Below, in pieces: positions 27,274-35,437 of a stretch of DNA of 60,345 bases. The translations under genes were made by a program, and so were the position numbers. Below the pieces are notes generated by a model. The model was given only the letters and a program-made list of their open reading frames with translations. It made no database searches and was not told the origin of the DNA. Origin of the DNA: Gracilimonas amylolytica (GTDB taxonomy: Bacteria; Bacteroidota; Rhodothermia; Balneolales; Balneolaceae); assembly GCF_002911695.1 (NCBI RefSeq), contig NZ_PQBS01000012.1, positions 1 to 60,345 on the forward strand, given 5' to 3'. Each line of letters begins with the position of its first letter. The first letter of the stretch is position 1.

Positions 27274-30174
27274 ATGAAGGTTATTGTTAAGATCATTTCC
27301 CTTTGTGCATTCCTTGCACTGTCAATGAGTTTTCCGCTTACCGCCCAAAGCCTGACCGAATTCCTTTTCGGGCAGAGAGTGAGTAAAACTGTGGCAGATC
27401 CGGGACTTGATGTCAGCTCTGAAGCGTATCTCGATTCCGTGATCGCCAACACCCCGCTTAAGCAAAAGATCGGACAGCTGTTTTTTATTCCGGCCGAAGG
27501 CCGGTTCACCAATCGTGATTCCAGGAGTTTCAAACAGCTTGAGGAGTTGGTCGAAGATTATCATGTAGGCGGCATTATTTTTATGCGGGGTGATATATAC
27601 GGACAGGCTGTATTGACCAACAAATTACAGCGAATGGCGAAGTTTCCCCTGTGGATCTCTCAGGATATGGAATTCGGGGCTGCTATGCGTATTTCAGGCA
27701 CCACCCGGTTCACCCCGGCCATGGGGGTAGCCGCGACCGGTAACAAGCGCAACGCCTTTATGATGGGTAAGATCACCGCCCTGGAGGCCAAAACCCTTGG
27801 GGTTCATCAGGTGTATGCCCCGGTACTTGATGTGAACAACAATCCGGATAACCCGGTCATCAATGTTCGGTCGTTTTCGGCCGACCCTCAAATGGTAGCT
27901 GAGTTTGGAACCGCCTTTATGCAGGGTGTTCAAAGTGAGGGATTGATCTCTACCGCAAAACATTTTCCCGGCCATGGCGACACCGACACCGATTCTCATA
28001 CCGACCTCCCTGTGGTCAATCACTCTTATGAGCGGCTCGATTCACTGGAACTGATTCCCTTCAAAGCGGCCATTGATGGAGGCATCAACAGCATCATGAG
28101 TGCCCATATTGCCTTTCCGGAACTCAATGGCGGTACCTACACTCCGGCCACTTTAAGTCCCTTTGTTCTGGAAGAGATCCTAAGCGACTCCCTCAATTTT
28201 GATGGTATGGTAGTGACTGACGGACTTGAAATGAACGGTATTTCCTCAAAATACTCTCCCGGACGAGCGGTGGTAAAAGCCCTGAATGCAGGGGCAGATA
28301 TCATGCTCATCAGTCCGGATGTATTCACCGCCATCAACGAAGTAGAGCAGGCCGTCAGGGATGGTGAGATCACTGAAGAGCGCATTGACCGATCGTTCCG
28401 GAAGCTGATGCTTTGGAAACAGCAATATGGTTTGTTCAATAAGACCAATGAAGTGGATATCTCATCGCTTGATCTCAAGATCAACACGGCTTTTCACCGG
28501 GCAGAAGCTGACCGTATCGCCCGGGAATCCGTTACACTGCTTAAAAATGAGAAGGACCTGATCCCTTTACTCCCGTCAAAATATCCTGAGATCATGGTTA
28601 TTTCAGTAGCCGATGACAGTGATGGTAACACCGGTTCATCCTTCGCCCGGCAGCTCAGGGATTACCATCCAAGTGTATCTTTCCACGTATATGATAAACG
28701 AACGAGCGAAAAAGATAAGCGCGACATGCTTCAAAAGGCCAAAGACGTGGACCTGGTGATCATCAGCTCATTTGTCTATTTACGATTTGCCCAGTCCATT
28801 CATCTTTCCGACGAACAAATTTCATTTTTGAACCAGGTCCTGAGAACCAACAAACCTTCGATTCTGGTATCTTTTGGGAATCCATATGTCCTTTCTGACC
28901 TTAAGTCTGCTGATGCCCACCTTTTGGGCTGGTACAACTCATCTCAGCAGATCAGCGGTTTGGTCCCTGCCCTTTTTGGTGCTTCAAAGATCCATGCCCG
29001 TTTACCGATCGATATCCCCGGACTTTACAATATAGGTGATGGGCTGGATGTACCTCATACAACACTCAGGTTTGGCTCTCCTGAGGAAGTGGGACTGGAT
29101 CACAACAAATTATTTGAGATCGATAAAATTGTGAATGAAGCAGTACGCGATTCGGTATTTCCCGGAGCCGTGGTGGCCGTGGTCAAAGATGGCGTACTTG
29201 CTTATAACGAAGCCTACGGGTATCAAACCTACGATAAGACCAACGCCATCATGAATACGGATGTGTACGATCTGGCGTCTATCACCAAGGTAATGGCCAC
29301 TACCGCCTCAACCATGAAACTGGTCGATGAGGGGAAATTAAGCCTGGATGATAAGGTCTCGAAGTTCATTCCTGAGTTCAAAACTCCTGAAAAAGGATCT
29401 ATCACCATTCGTGATATCCTGTTGCACCAAACCGGTCTTCCCCCATTTCGTGTGTACGTGGACTCTCTGAAAACACGAAGTGAGATCATTGAAGCTATCA
29501 AGAATGAACCGCTGACTTATGAAACGGGGACGCAGTACGTGTACAGTGATCTTGGAATGATCCTGTTGGGTGAAATCATCCATGAAGTGTCAGGTCAGCC
29601 GCTGGACCGGTACTCACGCAGTGAATTCTATTTCCCAATGAATATGTACAGCACTTTTTTCAATCCGGATAAAAACAGCCGGTGGTTAACACGCAGGATC
29701 CCACCAACTGAAATTGATACGGTCTATGACCGTGGCTTAGTTAAGGCTAAGGTGCATGACGAACGTGCATTCTACCTTGATGGCGTAGCCGGTCATGCAG
29801 GCTTATTTTCTTCCGCCATCGATGTAGCCAAATTTAGTACCATGCTTTTGAACGATGGAACCTACGCAGGGCAACAGTATTTGAAACCTGAAACAGTTCG
29901 GCAGTTTACTTCCAAACAATCTGAACTCAGTGGCCGCGGACTCGGTTTTGACCGTAAGAGCCCATCCGGATTTACAACCGCCGGAAGTTCGGCCAGTGAG
30001 GATACGTTTGGGCATCTAGGTTTTACAGGCACCAGTTTCTGGATCGACCGTGAGAAGAACATGGCTGTTATCCTACTCACCAACCGTACATATCCCAACC
30101 GATCCTACGGAAGTACTATAAGCAGGATCAGAGCCCGCGTGGCTGATGCGGCTTATTCCGCGATAATGAATTGA
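27274..30174 (+). CDS. GH3 N-acetylhexosaminidase-like / class C beta-lactamase-like fusion
   Basis: 966-aa exported two-enzyme fusion. Signal peptide ends P-L-T-A-Q (~25). Residues ~50-400 form a NagZ-like GH3 barrel with the catalytic loop AKHFPGHGDTDTDSH (~228-242) and the nucleophile Asp316 in GMVVTDGLEMNG. Residues ~410-590 are an alpha/beta sandwich domain. Residues ~615-960 form a serine hydrolase of the class C beta-lactamase/esterase family: SITK (Ser ~669), YSD (~757) and GHLGFTG (~911). This architecture is known in Bacteroidota and fits cell-wall (muropeptide) turnover in the periplasm; substrate not proven. The cytidine deaminase gene follows after 11 bp, so the two are likely co-transcribed. 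Confidence 0.92.
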   Translation: MKVIVKIISLCAFLALSMSFPLTAQSLTEFLFGQRVSKTVADPGLDVSSEAYLDSVIANTPLKQKIGQLFFIPAEGRFTNRDSRSFKQLEELVEDYHVGGIIFMRGDIYGQAVLTNKLQRMAKFPLWISQDMEFGAAMRISGTTRFTPAMGVAATGNKRNAFMMGKITALEAKTLGVHQVYAPVLDVNNNPDNPVINVRSFSADPQMVAEFGTAFMQGVQSEGLISTAKHFPGHGDTDTDSHTDLPVVNHSYERLDSLELIPFKAAIDGGINSIMSAHIAFPELNGGTYTPATLSPFVLEEILSDSLNFDGMVVTDGLEMNGISSKYSPGRAVVKALNAGADIMLISPDVFTAINEVEQAVRDGEITEERIDRSFRKLMLWKQQYGLFNKTNEVDISSLDLKINTAFHRAEADRIARESVTLLKNEKDLIPLLPSKYPEIMVISVADDSDGNTGSSFARQLRDYHPSVSFHVYDKRTSEKDKRDMLQKAKDVDLVIISSFVYLRFAQSIHLSDEQISFLNQVLRTNKPSILVSFGNPYVLSDLKSADAHLLGWYNSSQQISGLVPALFGASKIHARLPIDIPGLYNIGDGLDVPHTTLRFGSPEEVGLDHNKLFEIDKIVNEAVRDSVFPGAVVAVVKDGVLAYNEAYGYQTYDKTNAIMNTDVYDLASITKVMATTASTMKLVDEGKLSLDDKVSKFIPEFKTPEKGSITIRDILLHQTGLPPFRVYVDSLKTRSEIIEAIKNEPLTYETGTQYVYSDLGMILLGEIIHEVSGQPLDRYSRSEFYFPMNMYSTFFNPDKNSRWLTRRIPPTEIDTVYDRGLVKAKVHDERAFYLDGVAGHAGLFSSAIDVAKFSTMLLNDGTYAGQQYLKPETVRQFTSKQSELSGRGLGFDRKSPSGFTTAGSSASEDTFGHLGFTGTSFWIDREKNMAVILLTNRTYPNRSYGSTISRIRARVADAAYSAIMN

Positions 30175-30185
30175 ATTGATATTTT

Positions 30186-30884
30186 ATGTCAGATACTCCT
30201 ATTGAACATTCCTACGTCCCCTATTCTCACGCACCAAGAACCTGTGTGATTGAAAGCAAATCGGGTAAATTCTACTCCGGTGTCAGAATTGAGAATATAT
30301 CTTATCCTCTGACCATTCCTGCCGTTCAGGCGGCATGTGCGATCTGCCTCAGTGAGGGAGACATTCCTTCTAAATTATACCTTAACGATCACGATTATGA
30401 GCAGCTGGATTTCTGGCAAAAGGAATTTGATCTTGAATTGATCTACAGAGCCGAATTACCTACGGATAATGCAGAAGATCTCTTTAAAACAGATCCTCAA
30501 ATCGATGCTTCCGTGAAGCTTAAGGGATTGCTTCAACGAGCGGTGGTTCCAAATTCTGATTTTCCCGTGTCAGCTCTTTTATTTACACAGAATGGTTATT
30601 TCGAAGGGGTGAATATTGAAGTAAGTGATTGGACCCGGGGACTTTGTGCCGAACGCGTTACCTTCGCGAAAGCTATTACGGCCGGCATAACGGAATTTGA
30701 AAGGCTCGAGATTCATACCCGTAAGGGACAGGTTAGCAGTCCGTGTGGCGCATGCCGACAGGTCATTACAGAATTTATGCCGATCAACAAGCTGATCCTT
30801 CATCATGCTGACCATACAACCTCAGAACATTTTATGAATGACCTGTTGCCTTTTAATTTCACCTCAGACTCACTCAGAAAATAA
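30186..30884 (+). CDS. cdd: Cytidine deaminase with degenerate N-terminal domain
   Basis: 232-aa zinc enzyme that converts cytidine to uridine for pyrimidine salvage. The C-terminal half is catalytic: CAE (Cys154, Glu156) in TRGLCAERVTF and PCGACRQ (Cys187, Cys190). The N-terminal half repeats the fold (YVPYSHAPRTCVIESKSGKF, then GVRIENISYPL) but has lost the zinc-site residues: the expected C-A-E is replaced in TIPAVQAAC. In E. coli Cdd the degenerate copy is C-terminal; here the order is reversed. It is 11 bp downstream of the GH3 fusion gene. Confidence 0.9.
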   Translation: MSDTPIEHSYVPYSHAPRTCVIESKSGKFYSGVRIENISYPLTIPAVQAACAICLSEGDIPSKLYLNDHDYEQLDFWQKEFDLELIYRAELPTDNAEDLFKTDPQIDASVKLKGLLQRAVVPNSDFPVSALLFTQNGYFEGVNIEVSDWTRGLCAERVTFAKAITAGITEFERLEIHTRKGQVSSPCGACRQVITEFMPINKLILHHADHTTSEHFMNDLLPFNFTSDSLRK

Positions 30885-31020
30885 ATTGGCACGGGAATTT
30901 CCCGTTGACTTAACCCTTTTAGTCCCAATAATTTTCGATAAATCCTGGGATTTCGTTATAACTTCACTCAGATTTCGATAAAAAAAGGTGAAATGTTCTG
31001 ATAAAAGGATAAAAAGTTCA

Positions 31021-31051
31021 TTTTTAGACAAAAAACTGCACTTTTAATTTG
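31021..31051 (+). promoter_or_regulatory. Possible Bacteroidota-type promoter of the histone-like gene
   Basis: TTAATTTG at 31044-31051 is one mismatch from the Bacteroidota -7 consensus TAnnTTTG. It lies 84 bp before the start codon. No clear -33 TTG is seen at the expected distance, only a T-rich stretch, so the call is weak. The rest of the 250-bp gap (30885-31134) holds only a small palindrome ACGGGAA-T-TTCCCGT at 30891-30905. Confidence 0.3.
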
Positions 31052-31134
31052 ACTCAATACCCCCGATTGAATAGCTTCAACGCACTTTCTGAAAACAGAA
31101 AATTTTAACCAATAATAATTTAACGGAGCTATTA

Positions 31135-31311
31135 ATGAGCAGAGTTGAAGAAATCAAAAATCTCGTAGAAGAAACCGCAGTTGAAATGGAAAAATTCTAC
31201 GACAAAGGCAACAAAGCTGCCGGTACACGTGCACGCAAAGGCCTTCAGGATCTAAAAAAATTGGCCCAGGAAATTCGCCTTGAGATCCAGGACATCAAAA
31301 ATAAAGGCTAA
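31135..31311 (+). CDS. Histone H1-like (Hc1-type) DNA-binding protein
   Basis: 58-aa, Lys-rich, almost wholly helical protein: it begins MSRVEEIKNLVEETAVEMEK and contains AAGTRARKGLQDLKK, which matches the Hc1-like nucleoid proteins found in Chlamydia and Bacteroidota. It should bind DNA and help compact the nucleoid. The ATG at 31135 is supported by a good ribosome-binding site, ACGGAG, 8 bp upstream. It is monocistronic: a strong terminator begins 27 bp after the stop. Confidence 0.88.
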   Translation: MSRVEEIKNLVEETAVEMEKFYDKGNKAAGTRARKGLQDLKKLAQEIRLEIQDIKNKG

Positions 31312-31337
31312 TTTTTTTTACAGCTCTATTTTTGCAA

Positions 31338-31371
31338 AAAGCCGCTTGAACGAGCGGCTTTTTTATTTTGT
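31338..31371 (+). terminator. Rho-independent terminator of the histone-like gene
   Basis: AAAGCCGCT-TGAACG-AGCGGCTTT stem (9 bp, 6-nt loop) followed by TTTTATTTTG. Confidence 0.92.
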
Positions 31372-31403
31372 ATATTATAGTGAACTAATTAAGTAACACG
31401 CTT

Positions 31404-31703
31404 ATGTACAAAGACTTAGCCGACGCCGTCGAATCTCTCAAAGAGAATGGTTATGATCATACATTCGAAATGAAAGATCATTGCATCACCTGCCATGAAT
31501 TACAGGCAGAGTATGACCCCAAAGATCTCAGTATAGTAGAATCTCACAGTTTTGATGTCGGAACGGATCCCGGAAGTGAATCTACGGTTCATGCCATTAG
31601 ATCAAAGGATGGTATTAAGGGAACACTCATCCTTTCTTTCGGCATGCATGTAGATCCTGATAAGGCAGAACTGATTGATAAGCTGCTTAGCTCCGGAAAC
31701 TGA
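31404..31703 (+). CDS. Small conserved Bacteroidota protein (often labelled 'phosphoribosylpyrophosphate synthetase')
   Basis: 99-aa soluble protein. The pattern resembles a short family widespread in Bacteroidota: an N-terminal helix (DLADAVESLKENGYDH), a Cys-x2-Cys-like pair in DHCITCHELQAEYDP, a VESHSFD strand, and the ending AIRSKDGIKGTLILSFG. Members are often annotated as phosphoribosylpyrophosphate synthetase, but 99 aa is far too short for that enzyme and no PRPP-binding loop is seen, so the name should not be trusted. CITC could bind a metal. It is convergent with the next gene: the two stops abut. Confidence 0.75.
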   Translation: MYKDLADAVESLKENGYDHTFEMKDHCITCHELQAEYDPKDLSIVESHSFDVGTDPGSESTVHAIRSKDGIKGTLILSFGMHVDPDKAELIDKLLSSGN

Positions 31704-32231
31704 TCAATTTCCGCTATAACGTTCGGGAATCGGATTATCTTCAGATTCATGAGCCCAGTATATGGTAACCACCCACCAGCGCTCACCATCATTAAAGAGC
31801 TGAATACTGTTGATCCCCTTGTTGAACGGTTCAGCATCTGACTCACTGCGTTTTGAGCCATAGGTGCTCATCACATGTACGATACGCCCGTAATGCTGCT
31901 CCTCCCTGTGTAACTCGTACTCATAGAACCCATTCTCGACAAAGTATGGATCGGTATTGGTAATAAACTCTTCCGGCCTTAAGACCTGATAGCCATTTTT
32001 CCCTTCTTCTCCACTCGACGTTGGAATAAGCCTTGAACCCGGCAGCATTAAATTCCTGAACCGATCCCAGTCTCTCGGCTCACCTTTCTCTCCTGAAATG
32101 GAAGCGTACAGAGCTTCGATCAGGTTATCAATGGTTTGAACATCCCGCTGACGTTGTTCCTCAGTTACCTGGGCTGTGGCTATTTGAACTCCAAATACCA
32201 TAACTACAAGCAGTGTGATTAGATTTCTCAT
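31704..32231 (-). CDS. Secreted NTF2/SnoaL-like protein 1
   Basis: 175-aa exported protein. The ATG at 32231 is chosen because it starts the signal peptide MRNLITLLVVMVFGVQIATAQ; the open frame to 32297 would overlap the upstream gene. The mature part (IDNLIEALYASISGEKGEPRDWDRF, in parts; HVMSTYGSKRSESDAEPF; QLFNDGERWWVVTIYW) matches the cone-shaped NTF2-like fold of DUF4440/SnoaL relatives. No catalytic residues can be named. It follows a second protein of the same fold by 56 bp, so they are likely one transcript. Confidence 0.78.
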   Translation of the reverse strand: MRNLITLLVVMVFGVQIATAQVTEEQRQRDVQTIDNLIEALYASISGEKGEPRDWDRFRNLMLPGSRLIPTSSGEEGKNGYQVLRPEEFITNTDPYFVENGFYEYELHREEQHYGRIVHVMSTYGSKRSESDAEPFNKGINSIQLFNDGERWWVVTIYWAHESEDNPIPERYSGN

Positions 32232-32287
32232 GTAAGTAAATAATTTCAGTGATGTGTAAGTAACATTAGTTGTCCTATGGTTGGAAA

Positions 32288-32755
32288 TTAGTTGCAATTA
32301 TCTCTGCGCCTGGTATCCACAATATGAAAGATCTTCCAGTCATCATCGGTCTTGACCAACTGAAATGAGTTCACCCCACAATGGGAAAACTCTTCGCCTA
32401 CATAGAACTCATAGGGTGTCCAGGCTGAGGCAAGATCACCGTCTATTTTAATTTCATACCCCTTCAGTTTTTCATTTAATACTCCGGGTTCAGCCTCATT
32501 GATCCTAATGAGAAACTGGCTCAAATCTCCGCCCGCAACACTCACACTGCCATCTTCATGGGTTCTGATGGTCTGCATGATGGCATCCCTTTTAAAAGCT
32601 GAAGCGACAACACTGCTGTCACTTTCTGACATTCCCACAAAAAGCCGGTCTATGGTTTCCTGTACGTCGATCTCTTGCGAAGTCTGTGCATTTGCAAATT
32701 GGAGCATACCACTTATAAGCACTATGCCCGATAGTAATAGAAGTCTCATTCTCAT
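32288..32755 (-). CDS. Secreted NTF2/SnoaL-like protein 2
   Basis: 155-aa exported protein with signal peptide MRMRLLLLSGIVLISGMLQF... ending A-N-A-Q. The mature chain shows the NTF2-like pattern: IDRLFVGMSESDSSVVASAF, then a central GYEIKIDGDLASAWTPYEFYV and the last strand DDWKIFHIVDTRRR. It resembles the lumazine-binding-like/DUF4440 group. It is 56 bp upstream of its distant paralog. Function unknown; probably binds a small ligand in the periplasm. Confidence 0.8.
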   Translation of the reverse strand: MRMRLLLLSGIVLISGMLQFANAQTSQEIDVQETIDRLFVGMSESDSSVVASAFKRDAIMQTIRTHEDGSVSVAGGDLSQFLIRINEAEPGVLNEKLKGYEIKIDGDLASAWTPYEFYVGEEFSHCGVNSFQLVKTDDDWKIFHIVDTRRRDNCN

Positions 32756-32967
32756 AAGATATTTTCTTGGTTAATGGTTGAGCCTCAATTACGTAAAAAA
32801 ACCTGAGAAGTTTTAAGAAGATGTAATTGAATTTTAAAATCAGAATGAGACGGTTTTTGTTTAAGGCTAGATCTTAGACATTCACCATATTGTAATTGGC
32901 AATACCTGATAACTAATAACCGGTAATCATCCGCCCAATCCGTGTTCCATTCAATTGCTTCAACTAG

Positions 32968-33010
32968 ATACAAAAAAAAGCCCCGCATTTTATTCAAATG
33001 CGGGGCTTTT
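32968..33010 (-). terminator. Rho-independent terminator of the pdh operon
   Basis: A 15-bp near-perfect stem (AAAAGCCCCGCATTT / AAATGCGGGGCTTTT) 23 bp after the E2 stop. On the minus strand it is followed by TTTTTTTTG. Confidence 0.93.
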
Positions 33011-33033
33011 AATAACTTTGATTGCAGTATTTT

Positions 33034-34296
33034 TTACAGCAACATCGAAAGTGGATTTTCCAGCAGATTCTTAACGGTATTCAGGAATTCTGCGGCTTTG
33101 GCTCCATCCACGATACGGTGGTCGGAGGATAGCGTCACTTTCATACGCTTGCCGGGAACCACTTCTCCATTCTCCACCACCGGTACGTCACGGATAGCTC
33201 CAACGGCTAAGATACATGCATTCGGTGGGTTGATGATGGCGGTGAACTCCTCAATGCCAAACATCCCCAGGTTACTGATGGTGAAAGTACTGCCTTCCAT
33301 TTGCTCAGGCTGTAACTTGCGGTCACGCGCCAGTCCTGCCAATTCTCTTGTCTCGGATGAGATCTGTAACAGGCCTTTTTTGTCAGAATGACGGATAACC
33401 GGGGTCATCAATCCTTCGTCAATAGCCACAGCAACCGCTACATGCACATCTCCGTGCTCTTTGATCACATCGCCGTGCCATGAGCTGTTCACAGCCTGAT
33501 GACGCGTTAAAGCGATGGAGCAAGCTTTAACTACAATATCATTGAAGCTGATCTTCACATCATTGGCTTCATTCATTGACTTGCGTGCTGCAATAGCCGC
33601 TTTCATGTCAATATCGATAGTTTCATAGAAATGCGGGTTCGTAAACTTGCTTTCTGATAAGCGACGGGCAATGGTCTTTCTCATCTGAGAGACCTTAACT
33701 TCCTTACTCTCCAGGCTTTCAAATCCTTGAGTAGAAGCAACTGCTGCCGCAGGCTGTGCACTTTCCTTATAATTTTCAATATCGGCTTTGATGATCCGCC
33801 CATTTGGCCCGGATCCATCAACCCTTGAAAGCTCAATGCCTTTATCTTCTGCCATTTTTCTGGCAAGCGGCGACGCCTTGATGCGTCCATCATCAGAACT
33901 CGAGGATGAGTCTCCTGAATCTGATCTTGGAGAGGTCAGGGTTGTACTGCCACCTGATGTTGACGACTCTTCTTTTTCTTCTGAGGAAGAATCCTTGGCT
34001 TCAGCCTTACCGGAACCTGAAGAACCGGCTCCTTCAAGGATATCGGAAATATCTTCTCCTTCCTCACCCAGAACGGCCATCAGTCCCCCTAAAGGAACTG
34101 CATCACCGGCATCCACAAGAATTTTAAGTACCGTTCCTTCGTCAAAGGCTTCCACTTCCATGGTGGCCTTATCGGTTTCTACCTCGGCTATTATATCACC
34201 GGCCTCTACCTTATCTCCTTCTTCTACATTCCACGAAGCGATCACCCCTTCTTCCATGGTATCGCTAAGCTTCGGCATTTCTATCTTAATCGCCAT
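33034..34296 (-). CDS. pdhC: Pyruvate dehydrogenase E2, dihydrolipoamide acetyltransferase
   Basis: 420-aa core of the pyruvate dehydrogenase complex; transfers the acetyl group from lipoamide to CoA. One lipoyl domain (1-80, lipoylated Lys43 in ETDKATMEVEAF), a Ser/Glu-rich flexible linker (~85-135), a peripheral-subunit-binding domain (~138-175, KASPLARKMAEDKGIELSRV), and the catalytic domain (~195-420) with the acetyltransferase motif SSDHRIVDGA. It is the last gene of the pdhA-pdhB-pdhC set, 133 bp after pdhB, with a strong terminator after it. E3 (lpd) is not in the window. Confidence 0.95.
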   Translation of the reverse strand: MAIKIEMPKLSDTMEEGVIASWNVEEGDKVEAGDIIAEVETDKATMEVEAFDEGTVLKILVDAGDAVPLGGLMAVLGEEGEDISDILEGAGSSGSGKAEAKDSSSEEKEESSTSGGSTTLTSPRSDSGDSSSSSDDGRIKASPLARKMAEDKGIELSRVDGSGPNGRIIKADIENYKESAQPAAAVASTQGFESLESKEVKVSQMRKTIARRLSESKFTNPHFYETIDIDMKAAIAARKSMNEANDVKISFNDIVVKACSIALTRHQAVNSSWHGDVIKEHGDVHVAVAVAIDEGLMTPVIRHSDKKGLLQISSETRELAGLARDRKLQPEQMEGSTFTISNLGMFGIEEFTAIINPPNACILAVGAIRDVPVVENGEVVPGKRMKVTLSSDHRIVDGAKAAEFLNTVKNLLENPLSMLL

Positions 34297-34373
34297 AATC
34301 TTTTATCTAAACTGTTGAGTAAGTAATTTCTAATTCTGTTCTTCTGATAATTTATTGGTGAAAAGGCAAAACG

Positions 34374-34412
34374 CAAAAGTGAAAAGTATATCTCCAAAGC
34401 TTTTCACTTTTG
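34374..34412. repeat. 13-bp inverted repeat between pdhB and pdhC
   Basis: CAAAAGTGAAAAG (34374-34386) and CTTTTCACTTTTG (34400-34412) form a perfect 13-bp stem with a 13-nt loop, and CACTTTTCACC follows at 34419. The motif AAAAGTGAAAAG is repeated in part nearby (TTGGTGAAAAGG at 34355). No good U-tract follows on the minus strand, so it is more likely an mRNA stabiliser or processing site between the two genes than a full terminator. Confidence 0.55.
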
Positions 34413-34429
34413 ACCATTCACTTTTCACC

Positions 34430-35413
34430 TTAATTCCTGTAAGTAACCTGATTGACAGCATCGATCACATTCTTCGGACTTGGTAACCAGGCGTCCAGAA
34501 GGTTCTTGGCGAACGGTGCATTCACATCAGGAAGTGTAACTCGCTGAACCGGAGCATCCAAATAATCGAATGCTTCACGCTGAATTAAAAATCCGATCTC
34601 GGCTGCAAATCCGGCAAACGGATGCGCTTCATCCACTACCACACAACGATTGGTCTTTTTAATTGATTCCACGATCAGTGGCAGGTCAAGTGGTTTCACG
34701 GTTCTTGGATCGATGATCTCCACATCCACTCCGTCTTTCTCAAGCTGCGCGGCTGCCTGCTTGGCCACATGATACATTTTACCATGAGCTACAACGGTCA
34801 CGTCGCTTCCCTCACGTTTTACTTTTCCTTTCCCGATCGGGATGATGTAGTCCTCTTCTTCTGATACCTCACCTTTCATTCCATACATCTGCTCAGATTC
34901 CATAAACAATACCGGATTGTCATCACGGATAGCAGACTTAAGAAGTCCTTTGGCATCATCAGGTTCTGATGTATAGATCACCTTAAGGCCGGGAAAATGG
35001 GCATACATGGAGTCGAATGCCACGGAGTGTGTGGCTCCTAACTGACCCGCTGATGCATTTGCTCCACGGAATACGATCGGCATGGTAATTTGTCCACCGG
35101 TCATGTAGCCTGCTTTTGATGCGTGGTTAATGATCTGATCGGCAGCCAGAACCGCAAAGTTAAAGGTCATGAATTCCACAATGGGACGAAGTCCGTTCAT
35201 TGCGGCACCCACTCCGATTCCGGAAAACCCAAGCTCTGAGATCGGGGTATCGATCACGCGCTTGTAACCGTATTTATCTAAAAGTCCTTCTGTTACCTTG
35301 TAAGCACCGTTATACTCGGCAACTTCTTCACCCATAATGAAGACTTTCTCTTCACGGGCCATTTCCTCGTCAATTGCCTCACGTATTGCTTCTCTGAATT
35401 GTAATTCTGCCAT
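34430..35413 (-). CDS. pdhB: Pyruvate dehydrogenase E1 component, beta subunit
   Basis: 327-aa partner of E1 alpha in the thiamine-diphosphate decarboxylase. Typical features: REAIREAIDEEMAREEKVF near the start, GEEVAEYNGAYKVTEGL, DTPISELGFSGIGVGAAMNG, FRGANASAGQLGATHS, and the C-terminal transketolase domain with DVEIIDPRTVKPLDLPLIV and VVVDEAHPFAGFAAEI. It lies 24 bp after pdhA, so the two are co-translated subunits of one enzyme. Confidence 0.96.
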   Translation of the reverse strand: MAELQFREAIREAIDEEMAREEKVFIMGEEVAEYNGAYKVTEGLLDKYGYKRVIDTPISELGFSGIGVGAAMNGLRPIVEFMTFNFAVLAADQIINHASKAGYMTGGQITMPIVFRGANASAGQLGATHSVAFDSMYAHFPGLKVIYTSEPDDAKGLLKSAIRDDNPVLFMESEQMYGMKGEVSEEEDYIIPIGKGKVKREGSDVTVVAHGKMYHVAKQAAAQLEKDGVDVEIIDPRTVKPLDLPLIVESIKKTNRCVVVDEAHPFAGFAAEIGFLIQREAFDYLDAPVQRVTLPDVNAPFAKNLLDAWLPSPKNVIDAVNQVTYRN

Positions 35414-35437
35414 TACTCTATCTCTGTGTCTTTAAAA

